A stretch of DNA of 64,000 nucleotides. It comes from Catenuloplanes niger (GTDB lineage Bacteria > Actinomycetota > Actinomycetes > Mycobacteriales > Micromonosporaceae). Position numbers and translations under genes: made by a program. Within the stretch, counting starts at the first letter, position 1; every line of letters starts with the position of its first letter. Under the pieces are notes generated by a model. The model had not been told where the DNA came from. It made no database searches and saw nothing but the letters and a program-made list of their open reading frames with translations. The stretch covers positions 6,085,001-6,149,000 of the forward strand of contig NZ_JAVDYC010000001.1 of the NCBI RefSeq assembly GCF_031458255.1, given 5' to 3'. This document shows positions 43,301-51,293 of the stretch, piece after piece.

Positions 43301-44145
43301 CGTCCCGGACCACCGGCGGGGACGCCGGCGAGGACCCGCCGTGGCTGGTCCACGCGGACGCCACGGTGCGCGCGGGCGACCCGGACGCGCTCGCGGCGCG
43401 GGCACTCGTGGACCCGGCGGAGTACCGGCTGGAACCGGCCGACCCGGGCCTGATCCACCGCCGGCTCGCCGAGGTCGGGGTGCCGTCGACCGGGTTCGGC
43501 TGGTCGGTGGACCACCTGCTGGCCGGGTACGGCGTGCTGCGCGCCCGGGTCCGTACCGACGAGACGTCGACCTGGGCGTCGGTGCTGGACGCGGTGATGT
43601 CGATCGCGCCGGCCGCGTACCCCGGGATGCCGCAGCTGCGGATGGTGGTGTGGATCGACGAGGTGACCACCGTGGGCCTGCCGCCGGCGACCGTCCTCGT
43701 CGAGGTGCGGCTGGACGAGGACCGCCCGGACACGGTCGACGCGCTGGTCGCGACCGAGGACGGCCGGGTGCTGGCCGCGCTGCCCGGCCTGCGCTACCCG
43801 GTGATCGACCAGCCGCCGGCCCCGGCCGCCGGCGACGAGGCGTCCGACCCGGAGCCGGTGGTGTCCTTCGCCGACCTTCCCCCGGACGAGCTGCGGGAAC
43901 GGGTGCTGGCGGAGGTCCGTGAGCAGATCGCGGCGGAGATGCGGCTCGCGGCGGACGACCTGCACCCGCGGCGCCCGCTCGCCGAGCAGGGTCTGGACTC
44001 CGTGATGACCGTGGTGATCCGGCGGCGGCTGGAGAAGCGGCTGGGGCTGGCGCTGCCCGCCACCGTCTTCTGGCAGCAGCCCACCGTGACCGCCATCGCG
44101 GACCACGTGACCGGACTGCTAGCCACGGTGGACCGGGTGAGCTGA
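40333..44145 (+). CDS. Iterative type I PKS, orsellinic acid synthase (AviM/EvdD3/CalO5-like)
   Basis: Encodes 1270 residues. Domain order is KS (1-430; active Cys in VDTACSASLVALH near 186, EAHGTGTPVGD, KSNIGHLEGAAG), AT (520-830; Ser in GHSVGE near 627), a DH-like/product-forming domain (about 900-1170; SHTLNGVEIVPAA, then LDAVMSIAPAAYP) and one ACP (Ser in GLDSVM near 1222). There is no ketoreductase, ER or thioesterase, which separates it from 6-methylsalicylate synthases and matches orsellinate synthases such as AviM. It would make orsellinic acid from acetyl- and malonyl-CoA, the precursor of the (chlorinated) isoeverninic acid cap. Release probably depends on the KASIII-like protein at 62305. 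Confidence 0.92.
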   Translation: MFVEPKTLRPPAGAAQPVAVVGIGCRFPGGVNSPDEFWELLSGGRNTTGEVPAARWEPYRDLGPDFEAALRRANRSGSFLDGIDGFDAEFFGISPREAELMDPQQRLLLEVAWQALEHAGIPPRELAGTDTGVFAGVCTYDYGAHQLEDLPHIDAWTGIGAATCAVSNRISHALDLRGPSLTVDTACSASLVALHLAAQSLRLGESTVALVGGANLIVTPGQSITLGAAGALAPDGRSKSFDATADGYGRGEGCGVVVLKLLADAERDGDRVLAVLRGSAVNQDGHTNGIMAPCGTAQAHVMERALRYGGVEPGAVDYVEAHGTGTPVGDPMEATAIGDVYGQARSDGDPCLIGSVKSNIGHLEGAAGVAGVIKAVLALDRGEIPATLLVTEVNPAIAWDKLRVRVVTRNEPWPDRDGPRRAGVSGFGYGGTVAHAVFEQAPPVAPPAVSALTGASLFPVSAASAAALRDQAAALADWLTDDADLASVGHTLAVRRSHLAYRAVAVAADAPGLRAALRGLASGEPADGVVTGSPLGDGPKLVWVFSGHGSQWSGMGRELLDTEPAFAAAIDALEPVFLAEIGFSPRQALRDGEFDAVDRIQTMIFAVQLGLAAMWRARGVTPDAVIGHSVGEIAAAVTAGVLTVEDGARLICRRSILLRRVAGRGAMAMVSLPFAQAAARLAGRTDVVAAIASSPSSTVVSGDPAALDALVRTWADEGLVTRRVASDVAFHSPHMDELVDELAAAVDFTPGSPRIPIYPTALDDPRAPMTADGAYWAGNLRNPVRLADAVTAASADGFHAFLEVSPHPVVTHSIHETLAELDEDTYVGVTLRRHQPETRGFLTALAGLHCAGVEIDRLALHPRGDLVTLPVYRWRHRSHWHHPAPVSRAGGRGHDPDSHTLLGARRSLAGSAVQVWGTGLDDANRPYPGSHTLNGVEIVPAAVLVVTFLAAAERDGVPPVLAGLAMRHPLMTAGRREIQVVREGGDVRLASRTTGGDAGEDPPWLVHADATVRAGDPDALAARALVDPAEYRLEPADPGLIHRRLAEVGVPSTGFGWSVDHLLAGYGVLRARVRTDETSTWASVLDAVMSIAPAAYPGMPQLRMVVWIDEVTTVGLPPATVLVEVRLDEDRPDTVDALVATEDGRVLAALPGLRYPVIDQPPAPAAGDEASDPEPVVSFADLPPDELRERVLAEVREQIAAEMRLAADDLHPRRPLAEQGLDSVMTVVIRRRLEKRLGLALPATVFWQQPTVTAIADHVTGLLATVDRVS

Positions 44146-44158
44146 CGCGCGACACGAC

Positions 44159-44189
44159 ATCGGCCGCGGCGGATCCCGCCGCGGCCGAT
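44159..44189. terminator. Perfect hairpin after the PKS gene
   Basis: A 14-bp perfect stem (AT plus CGGCCGCGGCGG on the left) closes a 3-nt ATC loop, 13 bp after the PKS stop. It is extremely GC-rich with no T tract. It works as the first of two hairpins in this convergent gap. Confidence 0.7.
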
Positions 44190-44208
44190 TCGTGTGCCCA
44201 CGTGCCGA

Positions 44209-44260
44209 TGATCGAGGCGTCCTTCCCGTCGCTCCGACGACGGGAAGGACGCCTCGATCA
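44209..44260. terminator. 23-bp perfect inverted repeat, bidirectional terminator
   Basis: Two perfect 23-bp arms, the left starting TGATCGAGGCGTCC, surround a 6-nt CTCCGA loop. It lies between the convergent PKS and antiporter genes, just 33 bp after the latter's stop. A symmetrical hairpin here can stop transcription from both sides. Confidence 0.8.
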
Positions 44261-44293
44261 CGGTGAACGGACGAAGGCGCGGGGCCGGTGCCG

Positions 44294-45637
44294 TCAGCGC
44301 GGCTCGGTGGACGAGCCGCGGACCGCGCCGGCCCACTCCAGGTGCCGGCTCTCGCGCAGCGACTCCTCGGCGTTCTGCTCCAGCCGGGCCATGGCGCGCC
44401 GCAGCAGCGGCGGCGCCATCACCGAGGTCAGCACGGCCACCAGCACGACGATGGTGTACGTCGCGGTGTTCAGCACACCGAGCCGGAGCCCGATCATCGC
44501 GATGATGATCTCCACGACGCCGCGCGCGTTCAGCCCGGCGCCGATGGCGATGCCCTCCCAGTGCGGCCGGCGCCCGAGCCGCGCGCCGAGGTACGCGCCG
44601 GTGAACTTCCCGACGATCGCCAGGGCGAGGATGACGACACCCCAGAGCAGGACCACCGGGTCGGCGAGCGCGCGCAGGTCCACCCGCAGCCCCGCGCCGG
44701 CCAGGAAGATCGGGGCCAGCACGGTCAGCACCACGGTGCGCAGCGGCGCGAGCCGGGCCGGGTCCGCGACGCCGGGCAGGCCGATCAGGACGCCGGCCAC
44801 CAGGGCACCGAAGATGGCCTCGAGGGCCAGCGCCTGGGCCGTCGCGGCGGACAGCAGGATGGCGACGACCGCGACGACGTTCGCCGGGCCGGCGTCGGGC
44901 GCGCGGTTGGCCCAGCCCATCGCCAGGCGGACGGCCGGCCGGCCGAGCAGGGCGGCGGCCGCGAGGAACCCGATCAGCCAGAGTATCGAGACGACGACCT
45001 GCCCGGGCACGAATGTGTGCACGGCCAGCGAGGAGATGACCGACAGCAGGAACCAGGCCATCGCGTCGTCGATCGTGGCCGTGGCCAGGATGAGCTGACC
45101 GACGTCGCGGTGCATCAGCCGCATGTCGGTGAGCGTCTTCGCGATCACCGGCACCGCGCTGACCGCCATCGCGACGCCGAGGAACAGCGCGAACGTCGTC
45201 CGGTGCGTCTCGGCCGGGAACAGCACCCGCGGAACCAGGTATCCGGCCGCGATCCCGAGCGCCATCGGCAGGAGCAGGCCGCCGGTGGTGACGGTGGCGA
45301 CCACGCCCCGGCGGCGCCGGACGATCGCCAGGTCGAGGTGGAGGCCGGCGACGCCGACCAGGAGTACCACGGCGAACTGGCTCACCGCGTCGATCAGGTG
45401 GACGTGGGCGGCGTCGGCCGGGAACAGCCAGCCGCCCACGGCGGGGAACGCGCTGCCCAGCACGGACGGGCCGAGCAGCACGCCGGTGAGCAGCTCACCC
45501 GCGACCGCCGGCATGCCGAACCGCTGCGCCAGCCGGCCCAGTCCGAATGCGAGCAGGAGGAGGACGCCGAGCTGGAGGAAGAGCAGCAGCAGCTGATCGG
45601 CCGACAGCGGGGGGACGGGAGCGGCGAGGTAGGTCAC
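44294..45637 (-). CDS. CPA2-family cation/proton antiporter
   Basis: Encodes 447 residues with about 12-13 transmembrane segments. Features are GMPAVAGELLTGVLLGPSVL, AVSQFAVVLLVGVAGLHLDL, LATATIDDAMAWFLLSVISS (the ion-binding Asp pair in helix 5) and IAIGAGLNARGVVEIIIAMI, as in Kef/GerN/NapA-type Na+(K+)/H+ exchangers. The start GTG at 45637 has GGAAGG somewhat far upstream. It is the last gene of the long minus-strand sugar operon (45-bp gap after the C-methyltransferase). Similar antiporters occur in many antibiotic clusters, with suggested roles in ion or drug tolerance; no direct pathway step is expected. Confidence 0.88.
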   Translation of the reverse strand: MTYLAAPVPPLSADQLLLLFLQLGVLLLLAFGLGRLAQRFGMPAVAGELLTGVLLGPSVLGSAFPAVGGWLFPADAAHVHLIDAVSQFAVVLLVGVAGLHLDLAIVRRRRGVVATVTTGGLLLPMALGIAAGYLVPRVLFPAETHRTTFALFLGVAMAVSAVPVIAKTLTDMRLMHRDVGQLILATATIDDAMAWFLLSVISSLAVHTFVPGQVVVSILWLIGFLAAAALLGRPAVRLAMGWANRAPDAGPANVVAVVAILLSAATAQALALEAIFGALVAGVLIGLPGVADPARLAPLRTVVLTVLAPIFLAGAGLRVDLRALADPVVLLWGVVILALAIVGKFTGAYLGARLGRRPHWEGIAIGAGLNARGVVEIIIAMIGLRLGVLNTATYTIVVLVAVLTSVMAPPLLRRAMARLEQNAEESLRESRHLEWAGAVRGSSTEPR

Positions 45638-45682
45638 GTGTTCGGTGCGCCTTCCGGGGCGGGTCCGCGGCGGCCGCGGAGC

Positions 45683-46951
45683 TCACGACTGTGCGACGGT
45701 CTCGACTTCCGGCAGCGGGAAGATCAGCGTGGTCCCCGCCGCCAGCGTTGCGGCCTCCCGGGCGACGATCTCGTCCCGGAAGTGCCAGGGCAGCACCAGG
45801 TAGTAGTCGGGGCGGGCGGCCCGGGACTGCTCCTCACTGATGATCTCGATGTCGGTGCCGAGGGTCCGGGCGCCGAACTTGTCGGGGTTCCGCTCGGCCG
45901 CGTACCGGATCAGTGAGTTGTCGATCCCGGAGAACTGCAGCAGCGTGTTGCCCTTGGTCGACGCGCCGTAGATGTGCACGACCCGGCCGTCGTCGCGCAG
46001 GCCGTGCAGCAGCCCGACCAGCTCGTCGCGGCGCTGCCGGACCCGGGCCGCGAACTCGTCGTACGGTGCGTCCGTGTCCAGCCGCAGCTGTCGCTCCCGG
46101 TCGGCCAGCGCCGGCACGGAGTCGTCCGCCCGGCCGGCGACCTCGGTGGACCGGGTGACGAAGCAGCAGATCGAACCGCCGTTGACGCCGTTCAGGCCGG
46201 CCCGGACGATCTCCAGACCGGCCGCCGCGAGGATCCGGGTCAGCGCGCCGAGCGAGTAGTACGAGAGGTGCTCGTGGCAGATGCTGTCGTACCCGGTCAC
46301 CTCCAGCATCGCGGGCAGGTACGACACCTCGACCACCCAGACGCCGCCGGGCGCCAGCAGCCGCTCGACCTCGCGGACGAACGCCACCGGGTCCTCGACG
46401 TCGTAGAACATGGCGATCGACGTGATCACGTCGAACGTGCCCGCCTCGTCGTCCAGCTGCTTGCTGGGGAAGAAGTCCCGGATCAGCGTGATCGTGTCCG
46501 GGGCGTCGTCGGCGGCGCTGGACGGGTCGATTCCCCACCGCTCCGCGCCGGTGTAGTTCTCCAGCAGCGTGCCGTCGTTGCAGCCGATGTCGAGCACCTT
46601 CGCCGGCTGCCCGCCGTGCAGCGCGACCGCGGACTCGACGATCCGGGCGAGGTGGGTACGCATGGTGTCGTTGATCCGGGAGCGGTACCAGTAGGTGTCG
46701 TAGAGCACCCCGCCCGGCAGCGTGTGGCGCAGCTGCACCAGGCCGCAGGACGCGTCGGTGCACCGGGTGAGGTCGAGCGGGAACCGCTCGCCGGGCGGTT
46801 CCGGGAAGCCGGGCTTGACGAAGCTGCCCTGCAGGTACTGCGGCCCGAGGTCGAGGACGGTGCGCAGCGGACCCTGGCAGACCCGGCAACCCGTCCGCTC
46901 GGCGACCAGACCCCGCGCGTCCTCGCCGTAGGCTGACCGCGATTGGCTCAC
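45683..46951 (-). CDS. Deoxysugar 3-C-methyltransferase (TylCIII/AviG1-like)
   Basis: Encodes 422 residues from a GTG that overlaps the previous stop (GTGA). An N-terminal zinc-binding region has CRVCQGPLRTVLDLG and CTDASCGLVQL. The SAM domain is VLDIGCNDGTLLENY, followed by YDSICHEHLSYYSLGALTRI with the His-Glu-His motif of this family, and a C-terminal Rossmann-like part with IYGASTKGNTLLQF. It is the family that methylates C3 of NDP-4-keto-2,6-dideoxy sugars. In the orthosomycin setting it would make the branched 2-deoxy-evalose or evernitrose-type residue. Full length for the family (about 410). Confidence 0.92.
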   Translation of the reverse strand: MSQSRSAYGEDARGLVAERTGCRVCQGPLRTVLDLGPQYLQGSFVKPGFPEPPGERFPLDLTRCTDASCGLVQLRHTLPGGVLYDTYWYRSRINDTMRTHLARIVESAVALHGGQPAKVLDIGCNDGTLLENYTGAERWGIDPSSAADDAPDTITLIRDFFPSKQLDDEAGTFDVITSIAMFYDVEDPVAFVREVERLLAPGGVWVVEVSYLPAMLEVTGYDSICHEHLSYYSLGALTRILAAAGLEIVRAGLNGVNGGSICCFVTRSTEVAGRADDSVPALADRERQLRLDTDAPYDEFAARVRQRRDELVGLLHGLRDDGRVVHIYGASTKGNTLLQFSGIDNSLIRYAAERNPDKFGARTLGTDIEIISEEQSRAARPDYYLVLPWHFRDEIVAREAATLAAGTTLIFPLPEVETVAQS

Positions 46952-47742
46952 GTGACGTTCTCCCTCTTTCTGGCGACGAGCAGGATGTCCAGGTAGAACG
47001 GCTGAGCCGGCCCCTCGCTGAGCCCCAGCGCACCGAACGCGCGGTCGAGGTACTCGTCGAAGGAGCGCGGCCGCAGCCGGTCCACCAGGTGCAGCGCGTT
47101 CAGGACCAACCCCACCGGCCCGGTCCGCGGCCAGCCGTGTTCGCGGCCGTACCAGCGCAGGAGCAGCAGCAGGCCGCGGGGGCCGCAGGTCAGCTTGACC
47201 GTGCGGTCGACGGTGAAGCCGGCGCGCTCGGCCTGCAGCGCCAGCCCGTCCGCGGTCCACCGCCACAGGTCCTGGCCGCCGTGCTCCTCCCACACGCCGT
47301 GGGTGGAGAGGACCAGCCGGCCACCGGGCCGCAGCAGCCGGTGCGCCTCCCGCAGGTACGCGTCCGCGTCCGTCACGTGCTCCAGGACCTGGGTGGAGAG
47401 CACGCCGTCGAAGGTGCCGTCCGCGACCGGGCACCGCCCGTCACGGTCCAGCGCGTGGTCGGCGGGGAACGACTCACCGCCCGGGATGTCCGCCGTCTGC
47501 AACTCGGCCGCGCCGAACAGGTCGCGGTACGGCGAGGTGCCCGCGCCGTAGTCGAGCCAGACCCCGGACGCGTCGGCCAGCGCCTCGGCCAGTGCCCGGC
47601 GCAGGTCGACGAAGTGCGCGTACGCCCAGTCGCCCGGACGGGGTTCGACCCGTTCCCGGAACCGCTCCGCCATCACGGCGTCCAGCGACGGCTCGGCGGC
47701 GGGCGTACCGGTGAAGCCCGGGATGCGGTTGAGCAAGCTCAC
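46948..47742 (-). CDS. SAM-dependent methyltransferase (probable sugar O-methyltransferase)
   Basis: Encodes 264 residues. The GTG at 47742 follows GAGGAGGATC; the frame is open upstream but without coding character. SAM motifs are WLDYGAGTSPYRDLFG, GTFDGVLSTQVLEHVTDADA and RLLRPGGRLVLSTHG, as in class I type-11 methyltransferases. The C-terminal half is a helical lid ending in FYLDILLVARKRENVT. It sits between the oxygenase fusion (89-bp gap) and the C-methyltransferase (4-bp overlap). Orthosomycins carry several sugar O-methyl groups, so a sugar hydroxyl is the likely target; which one is unknown. Confidence 0.85.
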   Translation of the reverse strand: MSLLNRIPGFTGTPAAEPSLDAVMAERFRERVEPRPGDWAYAHFVDLRRALAEALADASGVWLDYGAGTSPYRDLFGAAELQTADIPGGESFPADHALDRDGRCPVADGTFDGVLSTQVLEHVTDADAYLREAHRLLRPGGRLVLSTHGVWEEHGGQDLWRWTADGLALQAERAGFTVDRTVKLTCGPRGLLLLLRWYGREHGWPRTGPVGLVLNALHLVDRLRPRSFDEYLDRAFGALGLSEGPAQPFYLDILLVARKRENVT

Positions 47743-47831
47743 CAACGCTGATCCTCCTCGTGCGGGAACCGCGGCACGGTGGGCGCGTCGTTCGTCCGGT
47801 GCCGCGGGACCCGGTGCGGACGGCCGGATGG

Positions 47832-49187
47832 TCAGGACGTGCGGGTCGGCATCGGGCGCGCCGGGTTCGCGAACTCGATGACGATGGTCCGGCGCCACCG
47901 GTCGGTGGGGTTCGGGCCGGAGCCGTGCACCAGCCGGACGTCGTGCACGATGACGTCGCCGACCTCGGACGGGACGGCCGTGCGGGGCCCGCCGTCCCGT
48001 ACCGACAGCACGTCGGCGTCCTCGGGGAGCAGGTGCGAGCCGGGCACGCCCTCCAGGCAGCCGTTCTCCGGGCCGGCCTCGTCCAGGCAGATGCTCAGGT
48101 TGCAGACCGTGTGCGGCGCGACGTTGAGCCGGTCGCGGTGCCACGGGAGACCGGCCGCCCGGTTCGGCTCCTTCAGGACCAGGGCGAAGGCGGTGGGTAC
48201 GACCGGCCCTCCGATGAACGCGGCGGCCAGTTCGGACAGTTCCTCCCGGAACAGCAGCTCGCCGGCGGCCCAGTCCTGCTTCTCCAGGTTGTGGATCCGG
48301 TAGAGCACCGGCTCCTGACCCTCGACGTCGTAGTTCCAGAAGTCCTCGGACCGGTACCCCTGATCGGTGAAGCGGGAGATCAGGTCGATCGCGCCGGCCT
48401 TGAGCCGGGCCACCGTGTCATCGGCGAAGATCGGTCCGGCGTTGACCAGGCCGTCCTCGCGGAACCGGCGGACCTGCGCGCCCAGCCGGGTGCGGCCGAC
48501 CACGACGATGTCGCACACCTCCGGCGAGGTGCGCTCGTGCAGCACCTCGATCTCCGTGAAGCCCGCGTTCTCCAGCGCCGCCAGCAGCGACGGCCGGTCC
48601 AGCCAGCGCACGTCCACGCTCAGCCCACGGGCCTGCGGCTCCGGGTGCTCCTCGCGGACGTGCTTGACCGAGTAGCCGTCGAGCGTCTCCAGCCCGTCGG
48701 AGCTGCCCCAGTAGTGGGTGGAGAGGTAGATCCCGGCGGAGACCCCGGCGATGTCCTTGAGCAGGGCCCAGGGCTCCCGGACGTGGTAGAGCAGTCCCGC
48801 GCACATGACCGCGTCGAAGCGGCCCAGCGCCGGGAAGTCGAGCGCCTCCACGTCGGCGAGCCGCAGCTCCACGTTCGTGATGCCGTTCACGTCCATCACG
48901 AACTCGGCGCGGCGCAGGTTCTCCACCCGGCCCTCCAGGCCGAGGACGTGCGCGTCGGACCGCTGCCGGGCCAGTTCCAGCGTGTCCGCGCCCTCCAGCG
49001 CGCCGAGTTCCAGGACGCGGGTCGCGCCGGGGAAAGCCGCGTAGAAGGCACGCGCGCGGTCCGCCGGATCCTGACTGAGGAGATAGCCGTGATCGGAGCC
49101 GTCCGCATAGCGGACCCCGTCGTACTCGAATCCGTTCACCCAGGGCTCGAGCTCTTTCGCGCGACGCCGAATGTCCTCACGTTCCAT
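47832..49187 (-). CDS. Methyltransferase - Fe(II)/2-oxoglutarate oxygenase fusion (EvdMO1-like)
   Basis: Encodes 451 residues. Residues 1-230 are a SAM methyltransferase (RVLELGALEGADTLELARQR near 57-76, DAVMCAGLLYHVREPWALLK). Residues about 235-451 are a phytanoyl-CoA-dioxygenase-type domain: GLPWHRDRLNV gives the H-x-D iron ligands near 347, VHGSGPNPTDRWRR gives the distal His near 417 and the 2-oxoglutarate Arg. Orthosomycin clusters use oxygenases of this superfamily to form orthoester spiro rings and the methylenedioxy bridge, and everninomicin has a methyltransferase-oxygenase fusion named EvdMO1. Domain order here is the same. Which bond it forms cannot be told from sequence. Confidence 0.88.
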   Translation of the reverse strand: MEREDIRRRAKELEPWVNGFEYDGVRYADGSDHGYLLSQDPADRARAFYAAFPGATRVLELGALEGADTLELARQRSDAHVLGLEGRVENLRRAEFVMDVNGITNVELRLADVEALDFPALGRFDAVMCAGLLYHVREPWALLKDIAGVSAGIYLSTHYWGSSDGLETLDGYSVKHVREEHPEPQARGLSVDVRWLDRPSLLAALENAGFTEIEVLHERTSPEVCDIVVVGRTRLGAQVRRFREDGLVNAGPIFADDTVARLKAGAIDLISRFTDQGYRSEDFWNYDVEGQEPVLYRIHNLEKQDWAAGELLFREELSELAAAFIGGPVVPTAFALVLKEPNRAAGLPWHRDRLNVAPHTVCNLSICLDEAGPENGCLEGVPGSHLLPEDADVLSVRDGGPRTAVPSEVGDVIVHDVRLVHGSGPNPTDRWRRTIVIEFANPARPMPTRTS

Positions 49188-49198
49188 GGATTCCCAGC

Positions 49199-50269
49199 CT
49201 AAAGATCGATGGTGAGCAGGGGACTAGTGTTTCCACCACAGTCGGCGGGCTCGGGTTCCAGCCGCCGCTCGACGTGCCGGGCCCATTCCGGGACCTGATG
49301 GCCGCCGATCTCGATGTCGAACGACGCGTGCAGTTCCGCCGGTCCCACCGTGGCCGCCCAGGCCGCGGTCCGGGCCAGCCCGTCGCGCAGCGGGGTGTCC
49401 GGCCAGTCACCGAAGACCTGCCGGGCGTCGTCCGTCGCGGTGTAGGCCACCCGCACCTCGTCGCGTGCCGGCAGGTGCGCGATGGGATGGTCCGGCACGC
49501 CGGCCGCCACCCGGACGGCCCGGGCCAGCTCCAGCACCGTGCTGGTGCCGGCCGCGCCGACGTTGAAGCAGCGGCCGTGGGCCCGTTCGGTGCCGGGCGC
49601 CCGGCTCACCACGTCCACCACGTCGCCGACGTAGGTGAACGCGCGGACCTGGCCGCCGTCGCCGTACACCGTGATCGGCTCGCCACGCATGATCTGGTTG
49701 AAGAAGATCGCCACCGCGTTCCGGTACGGGTCCCGCATGTTCTGCCACTCGCCGTAGACGTTGTGCATGCGGAACGCGGCGAACGGCAGGCCCTGCGTCC
49801 GCATCGTCACCGCGAGCTCGCGTTCGACGACGAGCTTCGCGTTGCCGTAGCTGTCCGCCGGCACCGGGACGGAGCTCTCCCGCATCGGAGTCGCACCGTG
49901 CCCGTAGACGGCGACCGACGAGGCGAAGCAGAAGAACGACACCCCGGTCCGCAGCGACGCGTTGATGAGGTTGATGCTGCCCATCACGTTGGTGTTGTAG
50001 TTGAGCCGCTTGACCGAGTGGCTGATCGCCTCCGCGGCGAACGCGGCGAAGTGGAAGACGTGGTCGAACCGGTGCTCGGCGAAGATCGAGTCGACCAGGT
50101 CGGCGTCCGTCACGGAGCCGACGTGCAGGTCGACTCCCGCGGGCACGCGGGACCTGCTGCCGCCGCTGAGGTCGTCGAGCACGGCGACCCGGTGCCCGGC
50201 TCGCACCAGCCGCTCGACCAGGTGCGATCCGATGAAACCGGCGCCACCCGTCACCAGGCAGTGAGCCAT
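49199..50269 (-). CDS. NAD-dependent sugar epimerase/dehydratase (GalE-like SDR)
   Basis: Encodes 356 residues; AAGGAGC precedes the ATG. The Rossmann motif is CLVTGGAGFIGSHLVERLVR, the active-site region ASSVAVYG with ADSYGNAKLVVERE (YxxxK), then RMHNVYGEWQNMRDPYRNAV and AFTYVGDVVDVV. This is an extended SDR of the UDP-glucose/UDP-glucuronate 4-epimerase type. Orthosomycins contain L-lyxose and other epimerised sugars, so epimerisation or decarboxylation-related chemistry is likely; the substrate is not resolved. Transcribed between rmlB and the oxygenase fusion. Confidence 0.85.
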   Translation of the reverse strand: MAHCLVTGGAGFIGSHLVERLVRAGHRVAVLDDLSGGSRSRVPAGVDLHVGSVTDADLVDSIFAEHRFDHVFHFAAFAAEAISHSVKRLNYNTNVMGSINLINASLRTGVSFFCFASSVAVYGHGATPMRESSVPVPADSYGNAKLVVERELAVTMRTQGLPFAAFRMHNVYGEWQNMRDPYRNAVAIFFNQIMRGEPITVYGDGGQVRAFTYVGDVVDVVSRAPGTERAHGRCFNVGAAGTSTVLELARAVRVAAGVPDHPIAHLPARDEVRVAYTATDDARQVFGDWPDTPLRDGLARTAAWAATVGPAELHASFDIEIGGHQVPEWARHVERRLEPEPADCGGNTSPLLTIDL

Positions 50270-50303
50270 CCGAAGCTCCTTCGAAGGTCGGGGCGACGTG
50301 CCG

Positions 50304-51293
50304 TCAGCCGGTACGGACGTCGTCGAGTTGCTTCCGCAGCGGTTCCCACCAGTGCCGGTTCGCCCGGTACCAGTCGGCCGTCCCGGCCAGGCCGTCGGCG
50401 AAGGAGACGCGCGGGGCGTACCCCAGGCCGCGGAGCTTCGCGTCGGAGAGGGAGTAGCGGCGGTCGTGGCCCTTGCGGTCCGGCACCCGTTCGACGGCGT
50501 CCCAGCCGGCGCCGACCGCGTCGAGGAGCCGTTGGGTCAGCTCCAGGTTGGTGAGCTCCGCGGTCCCGGCGATGTGGTAGACCTCGCCGGGCGCGCCGCG
50601 CTCGGCCACGGTCTGGATGCCGCGGCAGTGGTCGTCCACGTGGATCCAGTCGCGGACGTTCCCGCCGTCGCCGTAGAGCGGGACCGGCCGGCCGTCCATC
50701 AGCCGGGTGAGGAACAGCGGCACGACCTTCTCCGGGAACTGGTACGGGCCGTAGTTGTTGCCGCACCGCGTGATCCGGACCGGCAGGCCGTGCGTCCGCG
50801 CGTACGCCAGCGCGATCAGGTCCCCGCCGGCCTTGGCCGCCGCGTACGGCGAGTTCGGGGCCAGCGGGCTCTCCTCGGTCCACGAACCCGTCTCGATGCT
50901 GCCGTAGACCTCGTCCGTGGAGACCTGGACGACGGTCGGGACACCGGCGGTCAGGCACGCCTGCATGAGCGACTGGACGCCCTGCACGTTGGTGCGCAGG
51001 AACTCGGCCGAGTCGGCGATGGACCGGTCGACATGGGTCTCGGCCGCGAAGTTGAGCACGACGTCGTGCCCGGGCACCACGTCCGCGAGCAGGCGGCCGT
51101 CGCAGATGTCACCGCGGACGAACGTGACGCGGTCCCGCACGGCGTCCAGGTTCGCCGGGTTGCCCGCGTAGGTGAGCTTGTCCAGCACGGTGACCCGGCA
51201 GTCCCGCCACGCGGGGTACGCCCCGGCGACCAGTTGCCGGACGTAGTGCGAACCGATGAAGCCGGCCCCGCCGGCCACGAGTACCCGCCGCAC
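50304..51293 (-). CDS. rmlB: dTDP-glucose 4,6-dehydratase
   Basis: Encodes 329 residues; the GTG start overlaps the rmlA stop by one base (TAGTG). Signatures are VLVAGGAGFIGSHYVRQLVA, FAAETHVDRSI, the catalytic VSTDEVYGSI, PNSPYAAAKAGGDL (YxxxK) and TRCGNNYGPYQFPEKVVPLF. It converts dTDP-glucose to dTDP-4-keto-6-deoxyglucose, the branch point for the 6-deoxy sugars of the antibiotic. It corresponds to AviE1 in the avilamycin pathway. Confidence 0.96.
   Translation of the reverse strand: MRRVLVAGGAGFIGSHYVRQLVAGAYPAWRDCRVTVLDKLTYAGNPANLDAVRDRVTFVRGDICDGRLLADVVPGHDVVLNFAAETHVDRSIADSAEFLRTNVQGVQSLMQACLTAGVPTVVQVSTDEVYGSIETGSWTEESPLAPNSPYAAAKAGGDLIALAYARTHGLPVRITRCGNNYGPYQFPEKVVPLFLTRLMDGRPVPLYGDGGNVRDWIHVDDHCRGIQTVAERGAPGEVYHIAGTAELTNLELTQRLLDAVGAGWDAVERVPDRKGHDRRYSLSDAKLRGLGYAPRVSFADGLAGTADWYRANRHWWEPLRKQLDDVRTG

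Noticed and set aside
40195..44106. 1303-residue minus-strand ORF opposite the PKS
   Set aside because: Composition is typical of GC-rich antisense frames (His/Arg/Gln/Gly). The plus strand has intact KS, AT and ACP motifs.
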